A stretch of 64,000 bases of DNA from Prorocentrum cordatum (lineage: Eukaryota; Sar; Dinophyceae; Prorocentrales; Prorocentraceae): positions 102,001 to 166,000 of the forward strand of contig CAUYUJ010007446.1 of NCBI GenBank assembly GCA_963575745.1, given 5' to 3'. Each line of letters begins with the position of its first letter. The stretch's first letter is position 1. The position numbers and the translations under genes were made by a program. The notes under the pieces were generated by a model. It did not search any database. It was not told the origin of the DNA and worked only from the letters and a program-made list of their open reading frames with translations. Shown here piece by piece: positions 53,022 through 62,675 of this stretch.

Positions 53022-53435
53022 CTACAGCGTTCCGCGCATTTTGAAAGATGGGCCTTGCCAGGGCATCTCGGACAGGTGCTCCAACGTGCAATTCAGGCTC
53101 GAAGTGCTGGTCGCCGTGATCATGCAATCGGAGCCGGAGGACGTCGTTTTGCGGGTCGAGGAGTTAGCAGCGACCCCCGCGCGCGACGAGCCAGGCCAGT
53201 CCCGGAAGAGCACTTTCACATTCACGCTCTTCGGCCAGGCATCCGTTCCAGCAAAACCCCAGGCAAAGACATAAATGTCCGAGGCCATCCAGAACGACTG
53301 CCACTCCCTGAGCGCAAAGACCTTGTCCGAGATTCCCACGGCAGCCCGCGCGATCAAGGGGAGCTCTCGGTCGAGGCAACGGTAGCAGAGCAGATCAGCC
53401 GCCGCGCAGGGGGGATCACAGTGAGCAAAGTGCAC
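53022..53435 (-). CDS. Exon-like minus-strand open frame
   Basis: 137 codons. The central part (LDRELPLIARAAVGISDKVF, ALREWQSFWMASDIYVFAWG) has balanced composition with Trp, Tyr and Phe, unlike repeat translations, and could be an internal exon. The C-terminal third (Ser/Thr-rich) is less convincing. No family is recognised. The overlapping minus frame 53379-53164 is an alternative. Confidence 0.3.
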   Translation of the reverse strand: MHFAHCDPPCAAADLLCYRCLDRELPLIARAAVGISDKVFALREWQSFWMASDIYVFAWGFAGTDAWPKSVNVKVLFRDWPGSSRAGVAANSSTRKTTSSGSDCMITATSTSSLNCTLEHLSEMPWQGPSFKMRGTL

Positions 53436-54584
53436 AGTGGAAACTGGGCACTTAAGACCATTCGTGGGCAGTGATGAAAGATTTGAGTTGGTCCATGATG
53501 CCCCGCGTTTCTCCTATTCCTGAATGCTCGGGCCAGCTTGTCAATGGAAGAGGCCTTCAGAGGGCCGCCAGCCAGGCTCCCGCGCGGCGACCTGCTGCGT
53601 TGGCCATTTGCCCCCCTTCGAGCGCACGGCGCCCTGTTGTGGAGCTGCGCAGTAGACGATGAGACGCAATAGATCGTTTCCCTCCCCCCCGTCCCACCAT
53701 TCACGCACGCGCGCCCCGCGCCACCACCACCACCCCACCCAGGGTTACGGCTGCGTTTTTTTGTCCCTTGGGATGTCATTGATCGGGCGAGAGCGAGCGG
53801 GCGAGCTCCCGCGTCCTCTCGCCAAAGTTCCCGTCGCCCATGCTTCCCTTCCTCCTTGCGCGCGCCGGCAAGCATGGGTTTCCTCCTTGTTGCCCGCGAG
53901 GGGTAGCAGGTGGGACATCCGCGACAGTGGCCCAAAAGAATTCCCCAGGCCCAAACATGGCGCCAGAAAGCTCCTCTCCCCGTTCTCCTCTGTTCTCTTC
54001 GTCCTCCAATTCCAGCGCTTGCTTCTCGATCCACGCGTGCTATTCCATCGGGTCGTAGCGTTTCGAGAACGAGCCGAACTCTCTCGGGCGTCGGTCTCAC
54101 GTCGAATGCTGTGCCTCCCCCTTTTCACTTCTGGGGGCCCCCACCCTCCTCTCTCTGGCGCTGTATTCCCTCTGCTGCGGCTCCCCGCTGGTTTCTCCGG
54201 CTTCTCCCGCGCGCGGGCGGGCGCGGCGGCGGCGCGGGCGCGGGCGCTCGAGGTTGGGCGCCTGCCCGGAACCCGTTCGTCTCGGGCCTTGGGGCCCCCG
54301 CAGGGGGCTACCCGGGGCGAGTCGCCCGCGCTGCTGAGGCGGTCCAGGGCGAGGCGCTGTACAATCGGAGCGGTTCGGGTTCGCCCAGTCGCTATCCGCG
54401 CGCGCAGGCTGGCCCCCCTTCGCGAGCCCCCCAGCGGGGCGGCGCGCAGCTGGGCATGGCGGCGGTCGCGCCAGGCCTGCTCGAGAAGGCTGCAGCTGGC
54501 TGCAGCTGAGGCCCGCGGGCGCGCGGGCCTGGCCCATCGGGGGCGGCGGCAAGGGGTCGATGCCCGAGAACTCAACCGCAGCCG
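53436..54584. other. Low-repeat region, no gene assigned
   Basis: Contains a CACC run (53729-53740) and long competing frames on both strands (53659-54864 on +, 54854-53745 on -). Neither strand shows a domain; the openness is likely due to GC content. Confidence 0.3.
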
Positions 54585-55260
54585 CCTCCGAGAGGTTTCC
54601 GAGGGAAGGTCCCTCGGAGAGCTCTGGGACCGCGCTGGCCTCTCAGGAAAAGCAGGCGCCCATGCGCCTCTTATGTTCTCCCTCTCTTTGCAAAGTCTTT
54701 GGTCTGAATGGGCGACGCGTCCAAAAGCTTTCCCTGAGAGTGCTTCAGTCAGGCCCGCTATTGAGGGCATACTCCGCAGTGCCTTCAATCTCCTCCCCCA
54801 GCCCACGCAGCCTGCGTGCATCCTCCGACCTCCTGGGGCGGCCACAGCCACCATGAAACCCTGAGGCCCGCCTTCAAGTCGAGCGGGTGTACTTTAGATT
54901 TCCACGAAGAGCTGCCAATCGTGCGCTCTTCTGCCCACGCGTCCTTCCGGAGGCTCGGCTCAGCCTGCCTGCCTGCCGCCTTCAAGAGGCTTACGAGGGA
55001 GGCCCTTCGGGAAGCTCTGAGATCGCACCGTCCAGCACTGAAGTTAAGGCCCCCACGCGCTTCTTACTTGCTCCCTTCCTTTTCATGGGCTCCAGCCTGA
55101 GCGCTTTCTTCGACCTCCTCGGGCGGCCAAAGCCACCATGGAACGTCGTTGGAAAATAGGGCTCAGATACTTCTGCGTCTTTCTTGTCGGCCTTGGCCCT
55201 AACGCGGCCTCAAGGCGGCTCAAAATCATCCTGGGCCACCCAAGCCGCCCCCGCCACCCC
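54585..55260 (+). repeat. Block E copies 3 and 4
   Basis: Copy 3 at 54585-54865 and copy 4 at 54982-55240, in tandem about 400 bp apart. Copy 4 lacks the middle part (GGCATGCTCCG) but keeps GACCTCCTCGGGCGGCCA and the GGCCTCAAGGCGGCTCAAAA tail. Confidence 0.7.
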
Positions 55261-55858
55261 CCGAAGGCAAGCAGCAACAGCACGCAGGAGCGGCAAGCAT
55301 CACCAACAACACGCGGCGTCGAGCAGCAGCATGCAGCCCTGGAGGCCGTGGCTGCGTGGAACGATTTCGTCCACGCAGCGGCGGAGCATTCGAACTCCTG
55401 TACTATTGGAGGCATCTTGGGACATCTCTTAGCACCCTTGGGACCATTAAGGCCCGTGTGCGAGTCCTCGTGGGCCATCTTGGAGCCATCAGGGGCCGCA
55501 TCGTTCTGGGGCCATCTCTGAGCATCCTTGGGGCCGTCAAGGCCCGTGTGCGAGCCCTCCAGGGCCATCGTGGGCCCAGCAGTGGCCACATCGCGCCGTC
55601 TGGGATCCCTGGAGGCCCTGGCTGCGTGGACGATTCCGTCCACGTAGCGGCGGTGCATGCGGGATCCCAGGCTTCTGCAGGCATCTTGGGCCATCTCTGA
55701 GCCCCCTTGGGGCCATCAAAGTGGAGCTGACCCCGCCCGCGACGCGCTTAGCAAGACAAGGACAACGGTGGCGACTGCGACCGTGACCCAAACGTCATCC
55801 TGGAAGCCTGTCGGGAACATCTCTGCAAAGACCCCGTGAACCTCGCCGACGAGCTTTC
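55261..55858. repeat. ~270-bp duplicate with GTGGA hairpins
   Basis: After a CAG-rich patch, CCCTGGAGGCC(G/C)TGGCTGCGTGGA occurs at 55337 and 55609. Each copy leads into a hairpin: 10-bp arms 55351-55360/55370-55379, and 11-bp arms 55621-55631/55638-55648 (one G-T pair). Between them are inverted-sense array fragments (CATCTTGGGCC). Confidence 0.65.
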
Positions 55859-56563
55859 GTGGAAGTAGTCCACGGGTTCGTCCTAGTCAGCTTCAATGCT
55901 GGGATCAGCGCGTGCGAGAAGGGCGAGCAGTGGCAGCCGGCGCTGGCGCTGCTGACGGAGATGCGGGAGGTGAAATTGGTGCCCGACGTGTTCTTTCCTG
56001 TATGGCTGGGAGCGGCGCGTGTCGGGATGGTGCCAGCATCAAGCCGCCCAAATCGCCCCAGGCGGGCACTGGCGGGCTCCGAGACGGTCCAAGATGGCAC
56101 GAGGCGCTTCCAGACGGCCCGAGAGGTCGCCAATACGGCCCAGGGAGTCGCGAATATTGCTTTCAACGTGCCGACGGGGCTCCAAGACTGCCCAAGAGGG
56201 CTCAACAAGGCCCGCCAAGAGGGCCCCGAGAGGCCAAACTCGTGTGTTTTTCTTGTTGGCGTGTCGCTGATTTTGACGTTCTCCCCGTTTCGGGCTTTGA
56301 CGCTCCAAGGCGGCCCAAGGGTCCCCCAAGTTCGCCCCAACAGGGCCCCAACACGGTCCAAGAAGGCAAGGGGAACTCGACCTGACAGTCATTGCCTTCC
56401 GTGCCAAGATGACCTCCGAGACCGCCAGCGGGCCTCGGAGAGGCCCCCCCGAAAGCCACAGGAGATCCCAAAGACACCCAAGTCAGGCCCCAAGAGGCCT
56501 CCGAGAAGCCCCAAGACACCCCCAAACCCGCCTCCAAGAAGCTTCCGATGGAAGTGCCTTTAG
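55859..56563 (+). CDS. PPR-motif protein, one complete motif
   Basis: EVVHGFVLVSFNAGISACEK and on through one complete PPR motif (55889-55993, ending KLVPDVF). The next bases read as a stub in another frame (AGSGACRDG). The hairpin is GTGGA-AGTAG-TCCAC (55859-55873). After 56030 the frame is array translation to 56563. There is no in-frame ATG before the motif; the frame begins at GTG, so a leader exon may be missing. Confidence 0.45.
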   Translation: MEVVHGFVLVSFNAGISACEKGEQWQPALALLTEMREVKLVPDVFFPVWLGAARVGMVPASSRPNRPRRALAGSETVQDGTRRFQTAREVANTAQGVANIAFNVPTGLQDCPRGLNKARQEGPERPNSCVFLVGVSLILTFSPFRALTLQGGPRVPQVRPNRAPTRSKKARGTRPDSHCLPCQDDLRDRQRASERPPRKPQEIPKTPKSGPKRPPRSPKTPPNPPPRSFRWKCL

Positions 56564-56790
56564 AGAGGTCTGGGACGGCACCAGCCACCCAGAAATTCGG
56601 CACCCAGGCGCTCTTGTTTCCCCTCCATTCATTGGTGGACCGGCTCCGGTCTGAGTGGGCGACCCGTCGGGGAATTCTCAATGAGAGTGCTCTGGAACTG
56701 CTGGCCACCGGGGGCATGCTCCGCAGCGCCTTCTGCTCCCTTTCCGAGCCTACGCAGCCCGCGCACATCTTCCGACCTCGTTTGACTACC
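56030..56790 (+). repeat. GC-rich array, then block E (copy 5)
   Basis: The array spacer at 56240-56310 (CTCGTGTGTTTTTCTTGTTGG) is followed by block E from GAAGCTTCCGATGGAAG (56538) to ~56780, which ends before the CTCCTCGGGCGG landmark. Confidence 0.7.
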
Positions 56791-57128
56791 GCAGCCCAGA
56801 TTGAACATCGTTAAACAGAAGGCGCACATGTGCTTCTCAATTCTAGATGCTTCGCGGCCCAGGCGAGTCGCCTCGACCAGGGATGTGAAGGTGCATGCAG
56901 TGCAACAGTTGGCTGAGGAAGCCGCCATACCCCAAGAGGGGACGCATGTAGGAGGAATCGGAGGAGGAGGAAGAGGAGGAGGAGGGGGATGAGGAGGAGG
57001 AGGAGGAGGAGGAGGGCGAGAGGCGTTTGGACGAAGCTGCTTTGCATGTTGCACGCCCCCAAGGGGCAGGCAGATTTGGTCTTACCCATTGTTCGTCAGG
57101 GTTTCGGACCCCCTGACAGTACATCTCG
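56791..57128. repeat. (GGA)n patch, no gene
   Basis: GGA-rich 56962-57018, plus a stem-loop GTCAGGG/CCCTGAC (57095-57117). Nothing coding is seen in about 340 bp. Confidence 0.6.
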
Positions 57129-57964
57129 TTGAGATACTCTTTTCTTGAGTCCGGGATTCGTACCCCCCTGACCTCAGCCTTTCTCGGTCATCCTTCGCTC
57201 TTCACGGCCAGGGCGGCACAGACACCACAGCGCGCAGCGCGTGGTGCAAAGTGTTGGTGCAAAGTGTTGATTCGAATCGCAGCAGCCACGGGTACGCTCA
57301 GCAGACACCACCGTGCACAACAATCCCCGAGACTCTCGGTGGCACAGCAGTCGCAGCAGATCTTGACATGGAAATGCCCGTGTGGACAACAGGTGGCTCT
57401 GACAAGATGTAATCGCAAATGCGGGCGTCTTTTCAATCAGCGTGTTGCGATACATTTGTATCAGAGGCCTCGCAGCATGCCCAGGAAGCCCGCGCAGAAA
57501 AGCAGTGACAACCTCAGCTCCGACGAAGGCAGGATGCGAGGAACCGCCAAGAGAGAGAGAGAGAGAGAGAGCGATCAGACCCAGTGCAGTCAGCTGTGGC
57601 AGCAGCAGGGACGAGCGACACAGAGGACAAGCTAGAGAGCGCGATGCGGAAGGCTGCGCTCGTTTAACTTAGACCGTCTACCCAGCAGGTGATGGACATG
57701 CGGGCAAGGAATCATCGTCAAGACGAACGGCTGAGAAATATCAGGACCGAGCGCGCCAAATTCGCAGAGGAGGCATCAAAGAAATAGAGTGGTGCTATGT
57801 CAGCCCAGATCGTCCAGTTCGAAGAGTGGATAGACGAATCGACGACGCTAGGCCTTCGCACCACAAAGGAATTGCAGGTGGCAGGACGGCTGGGAAATAT
57901 TCACTGCGTGGAGCTCCCCATATGTGCATCGACTAGCATTGACCTGTCCGCCGTGAGTGTCTAG
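57129..57964 (+). pseudogene. Broken gene with Cys4 zinc-finger-like motif
   Basis: A frame of 168 codons (57129-57635) contains QQILTWKCPCGQQVALTRC followed by NRKCGRLF, four cysteines spaced as in a small zinc ribbon, then KPAQKSSDNLSSDEGRM. A (GA)n run at 57550-57571 follows. The protein-like sequence then continues in another frame (DPVQSAVAAAGTSDTEDKLE), with stops at 57665 and 57785 and a final one at 57962. Between stops are MRARNHRQDERLRNIRTERA and AQIVQFEEWIDESTT. It looks like one gene, perhaps from a retroelement, broken by a microsatellite frameshift and two nonsense changes. A zinc finger followed by charged coils would fit an ORF1-like nucleic-acid-binding protein; that is inference. 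No intact start is identified. Confidence 0.4.
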
Positions 57965-59590
57965 GCGCTAGAGTTTTCGAGCCTAGGCCGTTTTTGGGCC
58001 CTCTGGGGCCGTTTTGGGGCCATCTGGGGCCGTCTGGGGGCCTTCTTAGGCAGTTTTCGGCCCCTTTTGGGGGCTTCTGGGGCCGTCTTGGGACGAGTCT
58101 GGGGGCCTCGTGGGCCCTCTGGGGCCCTTCCGGACCCGAAAAGAGAAGAACCAGTGAAAAAACAAAACGATAGAACACATAATGTTTTGGCCTCCTCAGG
58201 CCCTTTCTGGGGCCCTCTGGAAGGCCCTCTGCAGCAGTCTTGAGTCTCTCTTGGACCGTCTGGGGGCCATTTCAGGCTCTCTTGGAGCAGTCTTTGGGTC
58301 GTGGTGGTGCTCTCTTGGCCCGTCTTGGGGCCCTTGGGCCGCGTCACTCGAAACAATATTAGGGAACTTGCCATGGACGAGGAAAGCTGGCCATTACTAC
58401 CTGGGCTGGCACAGGAACGGAAAGAGCGGACCAGGAACTTGCCCGAGACGGCTTATGGCACTCTTCGCTCTTGGGAGCCTTGGTGGTAGGAGCTTGTTAC
58501 GTCGCCGCTCGCCGTTGGGAGCCATGGTGTTCAGAGACTTTCACGTTGCCGCTCGCTCTTGGGAGCCTTGGCGTGACGAGCTATTTACGTCACCGCGCTC
58601 TGGGGAGCCTTGGTGTCAAGAGCTTGTTACGTCACCACTCGCTGAGGGGAGCCATGGTGTGCTTGAGCGTCTCTTGGGCCTGGGCGAGGTTTTCTTGGGG
58701 CCCTTTTGGAGCCCTTCGGGAGCCCTGTGGGGGCAATTTTGGGCCGTCTTGGAGCCCTGTTGGGCCGTCTTGAGGCGTCTTGGAGGCCTCTAGCCGTCTT
58801 GGGGGCCTCTTGGGAGCATCTTGGGGCCGTTTTGGGGGCCTCTGTGGGCCCTCTTGGGGCTCTCTTGGGGCCCTCTTGGGGCCCTCTTGAGCCGTCGTGG
58901 AGCCTTCTTGGGCAGTTTTGGGCCCCTCTAGGGCTGTCTTGGGTCCCTCTATGACAGTTTTCGGGCCCTTTCGGAGGTCTCTTGGGCAGTCTTGGGGCCA
59001 TCTTTGGAGCCTCTTGGGCCGTTTTGGACCGTTCTTGGCCAGAAAAAGCAAGACCCCCCAAAACATGCAAAAACAATAGAAGCATCAATGTGTTTTGCCC
59101 CTGTGGGCCCTCTCGGGGGCCCTCTTGAGGGCCTCTGGAGCCGTCTTGAGGCTCTCTTGGACCGTCTGGAGACCATCTGAGGCTCTCTTGGGGCCCTCTT
59201 GGTGCCCTCTTGGGCCGTTTAGGAGCCCGCTCGGGCCGCGCCACTCGAAACAATGCGAGGAAACGGGCCATGGGAGCCGCCCGGGAGCCGCTTCAACAGA
59301 ACAAATACGAGGACAGCGGGTCGTTACCTCACATCCCACCGGGCCTCGCTCCGTCCCCGAGCCCCTCCCTTAGGGGCTTCGCCCCACCAAATAACGTACT
59401 GTACATCACTCGTACCTCGCTCTCTCCGTCATCGTCCGGGTCCGCCTCGCCCCTCCGTTGGACCCCTCCCTAGAGGGCTTCGCCCCACCAGAGCGTGATC
59501 GCTCGTACCTCGCTCTTTCCGTTACTTGGGCCGGCGCGGGAACGGAAAGAGCGGACCAGGAATTTGCCCGAGATGGTTCTTGGCACCCTT
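57965..59590 (-). repeat. Inverted composite element: GC arrays and linking sequence
   Basis: GC arrays 57965-58350 and 58670-59240 read CCTCTTGGGG on +. The linker 58390-58460 contains GCTGGCACAGGAACGGAAAG. 59240-59520 (CACTCGAAACAATGCGAGG, then GGGCTTCGCCCCACC) is the reverse complement of sequence at 4540-4700. Spacers at 58125-58200 and 59035-59100 carry GAAACAATAGAAGCA-like DNA. Confidence 0.7.
58468..58669 (+). repeat. 44-bp tandem repeat, about four and a half units
   Basis: Units of GGGAGCC(T/A)TGGTGT...GAGCTTGTTACGTCRCCRC, starting near 58468, 58513, 58557 and 58600. Single or paired units of the same family occur inverted at 2985-3075, 4172-4262 and 5655-5715. Confidence 0.8.
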
Positions 59591-59725
59591 CGCTCTTGGG
59601 AGCCTTGTTGTGAAGAGCTTGTTACGTCGCCGTCTCCGTTGGGAACCCTGGTGTTCAGAGACTTTTACGTTGCCGTTCGCTCTTGGGAGCCTTGGTGCGA
59701 CGAGCTGTTTACGTGGACTCGCGGC
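59590..59725 (+). repeat. 44-bp repeat, three units
   Basis: Same family as at 58.5 kb: TTGGGAGCCTTGTTGTGAAG, TTGGGAACCCTGGTGTTCAG and TTGGGAGCCTTGGTGCGACG. It ends the composite element. Confidence 0.8.
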
Positions 59726-60370
59726 TCGAGATGGTCGCCGCGGCTGCAAAACCAGGGCGCCTCCAGGACAGAGCAGCGCTACGCGCTGTGGAACCCGCCC
59801 TGTAGGGGGATCCCCGTCCGAGGCTGTCGACCCGCTTCGAGGTGTCTCAAGGCGGTCGTCCTGAGACGATTACTCTCCCAGCTGACGGGCCCTTACATGG
59901 GGCCATCAAGACGGGGGATTGGCGCGTGGATGCTGGTCCACCGCAAACTCGACCAAACACGAAAGGGCCACAGGAGGCCATCCGCTGGCCCCTGAGGACC
60001 TCGGTCAAAGGCTCCACGGGCCCTAGGGCCCTGGGCGGGACACCCCCTGCACCGCGGGACCCAGGGGACTCCGGCAGGGCGGCCGCCGCCCCGTCCACGC
60101 CAACGGGCCCGCACGGGGCCCCGCCCAAGCCCGACGGCCCCTCGGCCCCGCTCCGAGCCCTCGACCAACGCCCACTAGACACAGTGGGCCCCCCAGGGCC
60201 CTCGGAGCCCCCCCTCCCGAGGACCCCCCAGGCGGGACGGCCCCCACGCTGCCGTCCACGCCTCGAATCCAGGGTCTCGCGTCCGAAGGATGGGCCGACC
60301 TCCTGGCGCGGGCCAGGGCGGCGCTGGGTCCCCCGTCGGGGCCCCGAACCGGGGACCTAGACCGGTCCCT
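59726..60370 (+). pseudogene. Unassigned open frame with one in-frame stop
   Basis: The + frame SRLEMVAAAAKPGRLQDRAA continues to LRAVEPAL, a TAG at 59812, then DPRPRLSTRFEVSQGGRPET and on to a Pro-rich stretch ending at 60360. The first ~90 residues have protein-like composition; the Pro/Arg-rich remainder is weak. It could be a retroelement gag-like fragment next to the RNase H frame, but it is on the opposite strand and I recognise no domain. Confidence 0.25.
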
Positions 60371-60474
60371 CTACCGCACTGATGGCACATAAATCCGGTC
60401 TCTTGCGGCCGCGGGCCGAGGATGACCCATTTGGGTCACGGTCAGCTCGCCTCCGAGAACGCGATCCGCCGCTC

Positions 60475-61380
60475 TCAGGGCGATGGCGATGGCCTCCTCA
60501 CGAGCCGAGGGGAGCGGCCCCGCGGCAGCGGCCAACGAAGCAGAGGCCGAGGGAGGGAGGCGGGCGCGGGCACGCGCCATGAAGGCCTGGAGCGAGGAGG
60601 GAACGCAATCTTCGTGCTCGAGCCTCCGCCTCGCCTGGTCCGTCGTGGCGGTGGCTGTGCACACTGTCCACGCCCAGCTCCCTGACCGCTTGGCGAACGG
60701 GTGGCGGCCACGCCCCACCTGCGCCGCGCGTTCACCCTCAGCTCCGAGAGGCCTCCGAGCGCAGCCTGGTGCCACGCCAGCACCGGCGCCTCCTCCACAG
60801 CGTCGGAAAGCAGCACCTTCAGGAGGTCCGCCAGCATGGCAGGCAGCCGATGCTCCCTGGCCCCTGCCTTGGCGAACCAGTCCGCCCAGGCATTGCCGAG
60901 GTAGTCTATCACGTCCCGCTCTGGGTCGAGCGCGAATTCCAAAAAGGTGAGGTGTGCAGGGCACCACAGCGCCTCAGGCGGCTCTCGTTCTCGCTGCACC
61001 TGAAAAATCTGCCGCCAGATGCCCGCACACTGCCCAGCAGCGCTGGCAAGCCAAGGGTCCCAGTCGGCCACCTCGCGCCTCAGGCCTGCCAAGTCGGTGA
61101 TGAGGAGCTTCATGTCAGGCACCCTCTTCAGCGCCTGCAAAAAAGCCCATCTCTCAGCCCTCCCCACTGTCTGGCGGTAGCCTGGCAGCGCTCCGTAGGC
61201 CACCCGCCAGGGCCAGAGCATGTTGTCCAGCTGTACAAACGCCCAGCCGCACCTGGTGAGCTCGGGCGTCCCGGGCTCGTACCCTGAGCCGTCAGAGTAG
61301 ACCACGGGGGGGAAGGAGGAGGACGAGGAGGAAGAGGAGGAGGGGGAGCAGGAAGGGGAAGATGAAGAGGACGATGCCAA
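60475..61380 (-). CDS. RNase H-like domain protein, retroelement-derived
   Basis: 301 codons on the minus strand. After a Ser-rich start encoded by a GGA repeat (residues 3-22), residues ~26-174 form an RNase HI-type domain. VVYSDGSGYEPGT carries the first Asp (D30), GRAERWAFLQAL the Glu (E76), LLITDLAGL the second Asp (D96), WCPAHLTF the His (H143) and GNAWADWFAKAGA the last Asp (D167), so the catalytic set is complete. Such domains cleave the RNA of RNA-DNA hybrids and in repeat-rich genomes usually belong to retrotransposons. No reverse-transcriptase motif (such as YADD) is visible upstream, so this is a stand-alone or truncated copy. Residues after ~205 are Arg/Pro-rich and doubtful. The Ser run makes the true start uncertain. 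Confidence 0.7.
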   Translation of the reverse strand: MASSSSSSPSCSPSSSSSSSSSFPPVVYSDGSGYEPGTPELTRCGWAFVQLDNMLWPWRVAYGALPGYRQTVGRAERWAFLQALKRVPDMKLLITDLAGLRREVADWDPWLASAAGQCAGIWRQIFQVQREREPPEALWCPAHLTFLEFALDPERDVIDYLGNAWADWFAKAGAREHRLPAMLADLLKVLLSDAVEEAPVLAWHQAALGGLSELRVNARRRWGVAATRSPSGQGAGRGQCAQPPPRRTRRGGGSSTKIAFPPRSRPSWRVPAPASLPRPLLRWPLPRGRSPRLVRRPSPSP

Positions 61381-62150
61381 ACAAAAAGCCTTTTTTTCCC
61401 GAGGTGCGTGCGAAAGACGGCGGCGCGACGTCGCGCGCGGAAAAGCCGAGCGCGTGGCAGGCGCGGGCCCGACGGCAACTGACGCGACCGACGGCTCCGA
61501 GTTGAGCTAAACAACCAGCTCATAGTCCTTTCCTTTCTTTTTTTGTTCTCTCTTTCTCTCTCTTTCCCTTCGCGCTCGCTCGCTTTCTCTCCTTCTCCTC
61601 CTTCCCGTCCTTCTCGCCCTCCTCTTCGTCCCCCTCGCCCCCTCCTCGCCCCCTCCGCCCCCCCCCCCCCTCCTCCCCCCCATCCTCTTCATCAGCTTCC
61701 CGCTGCAATCTTGGATCGAGCCGAAGGCTCAAGACCCTCCGGCGGGTTGCAGCAACCGTAATTTGCTGCGTGGATCAGCGCCGTCAGGTTGCTCGTGCAC
61801 TGTATGATTTGCTCGCGATGCCAAGGCCCACGGACCGACGACTACGCGGGTTGAGGCCGCCGCAATTGCGCGTGCGACGGCGCGACTAATGTCTCGGCGT
61901 TCGCGCTGGCGAGAATGCAGCGACACACCAGCGAAAATGCAACGATATACGGTGCACCAGGGCAGACGCAAATAAAATTATATGATGCGTCATTAGTGGG
62001 TAGACGCGTACGTGCACAACGCACGACATTCTTAGTTTAAAGAAATCGAAATGCATGCGTCGCTGCCAGGACATCACCTGATTGTACAACAGTATCGAGC
62101 CGCACGTTAAGGCTCGAACCTTAACTTAAGATTCGAACTCCCGAACCTTG
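61381..62150. other. No gene seen; CT-rich tract and AT-richer DNA
   Basis: CT-rich 61525-61690 with a C-run near 61659. 61770-62110 is AT-richer and non-repetitive. An imperfect 13-bp inverted repeat ACCTTAACTTAAG (62118-62130) pairs with 62147-62159. Confidence 0.5.
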
Positions 62151-62675
62151 AGTTAAGGTCTCCAGACCCTCAGGGAAGTGAGCTGTTCGGATCCGCTAAG
62201 GGTGCGGCGCGTGAGCCGTTTGCCCCTCCTGACCCACACGAAGGTTTTCCGGCTCCGACTGGCATCTCGCCACTGGCCACTGCGTCCGCCAGACAACCGA
62301 ACCGCTGGGGCTGCAGAGGGCGAAAGGCTTCTGGCAGGACCACGGCGCGGGGAGACGCAACGCCTGTCCCGAGATTGCGCGCCCCGCCCGGGCTGGCACA
62401 CTTGGGGCCCGTGCCGGTGGCCCGCGTGCCAGGTCCTCGCTGTCGGCGACCTGGCCATCGTATCCTTCGGCTGCCATATGCGCCACCTCCTCCGTCGGCG
62501 GCGTCTCGTGGACCATTTGCGCGACCACCAGATCGAGCCACGGGGCGCTGCGCCGCGCGGCGCCCCCGAGCTGGCACCACTGAGCTCGACGCCGTACCTG
62601 GCCGACCTCTCTGGGGGCACGGGCGGAGTGGGGCGCTCGGCTGGGCGCCTTGACACCCGGGCTCGCCTTTGGGAT
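62151..62675 (-). other. GC-rich region with minus-strand open frames
   Basis: On the minus strand 62528-62196 reads MVAQMVHETPPTEEVAHMAA then EGYDGQVADSEDLARG, more acidic and protein-like than its alternatives. Three minus frames and one + frame are open at once, so it is listed only as a possibility. Confidence 0.2.

Noticed and set aside
57095-57117. Stem-loop resembling a tRNA T arm (GGGTTTCGGACCCC)
   Set aside because: No acceptor, D or anticodon arms can be drawn around it. No tRNA, rRNA or snRNA gene was found elsewhere.
60423-60438. TGACCCA-TT-TGGGTCA inverted repeat
   Set aside because: Short and without context; inverted repeats of this size are expected by chance in 64 kb.
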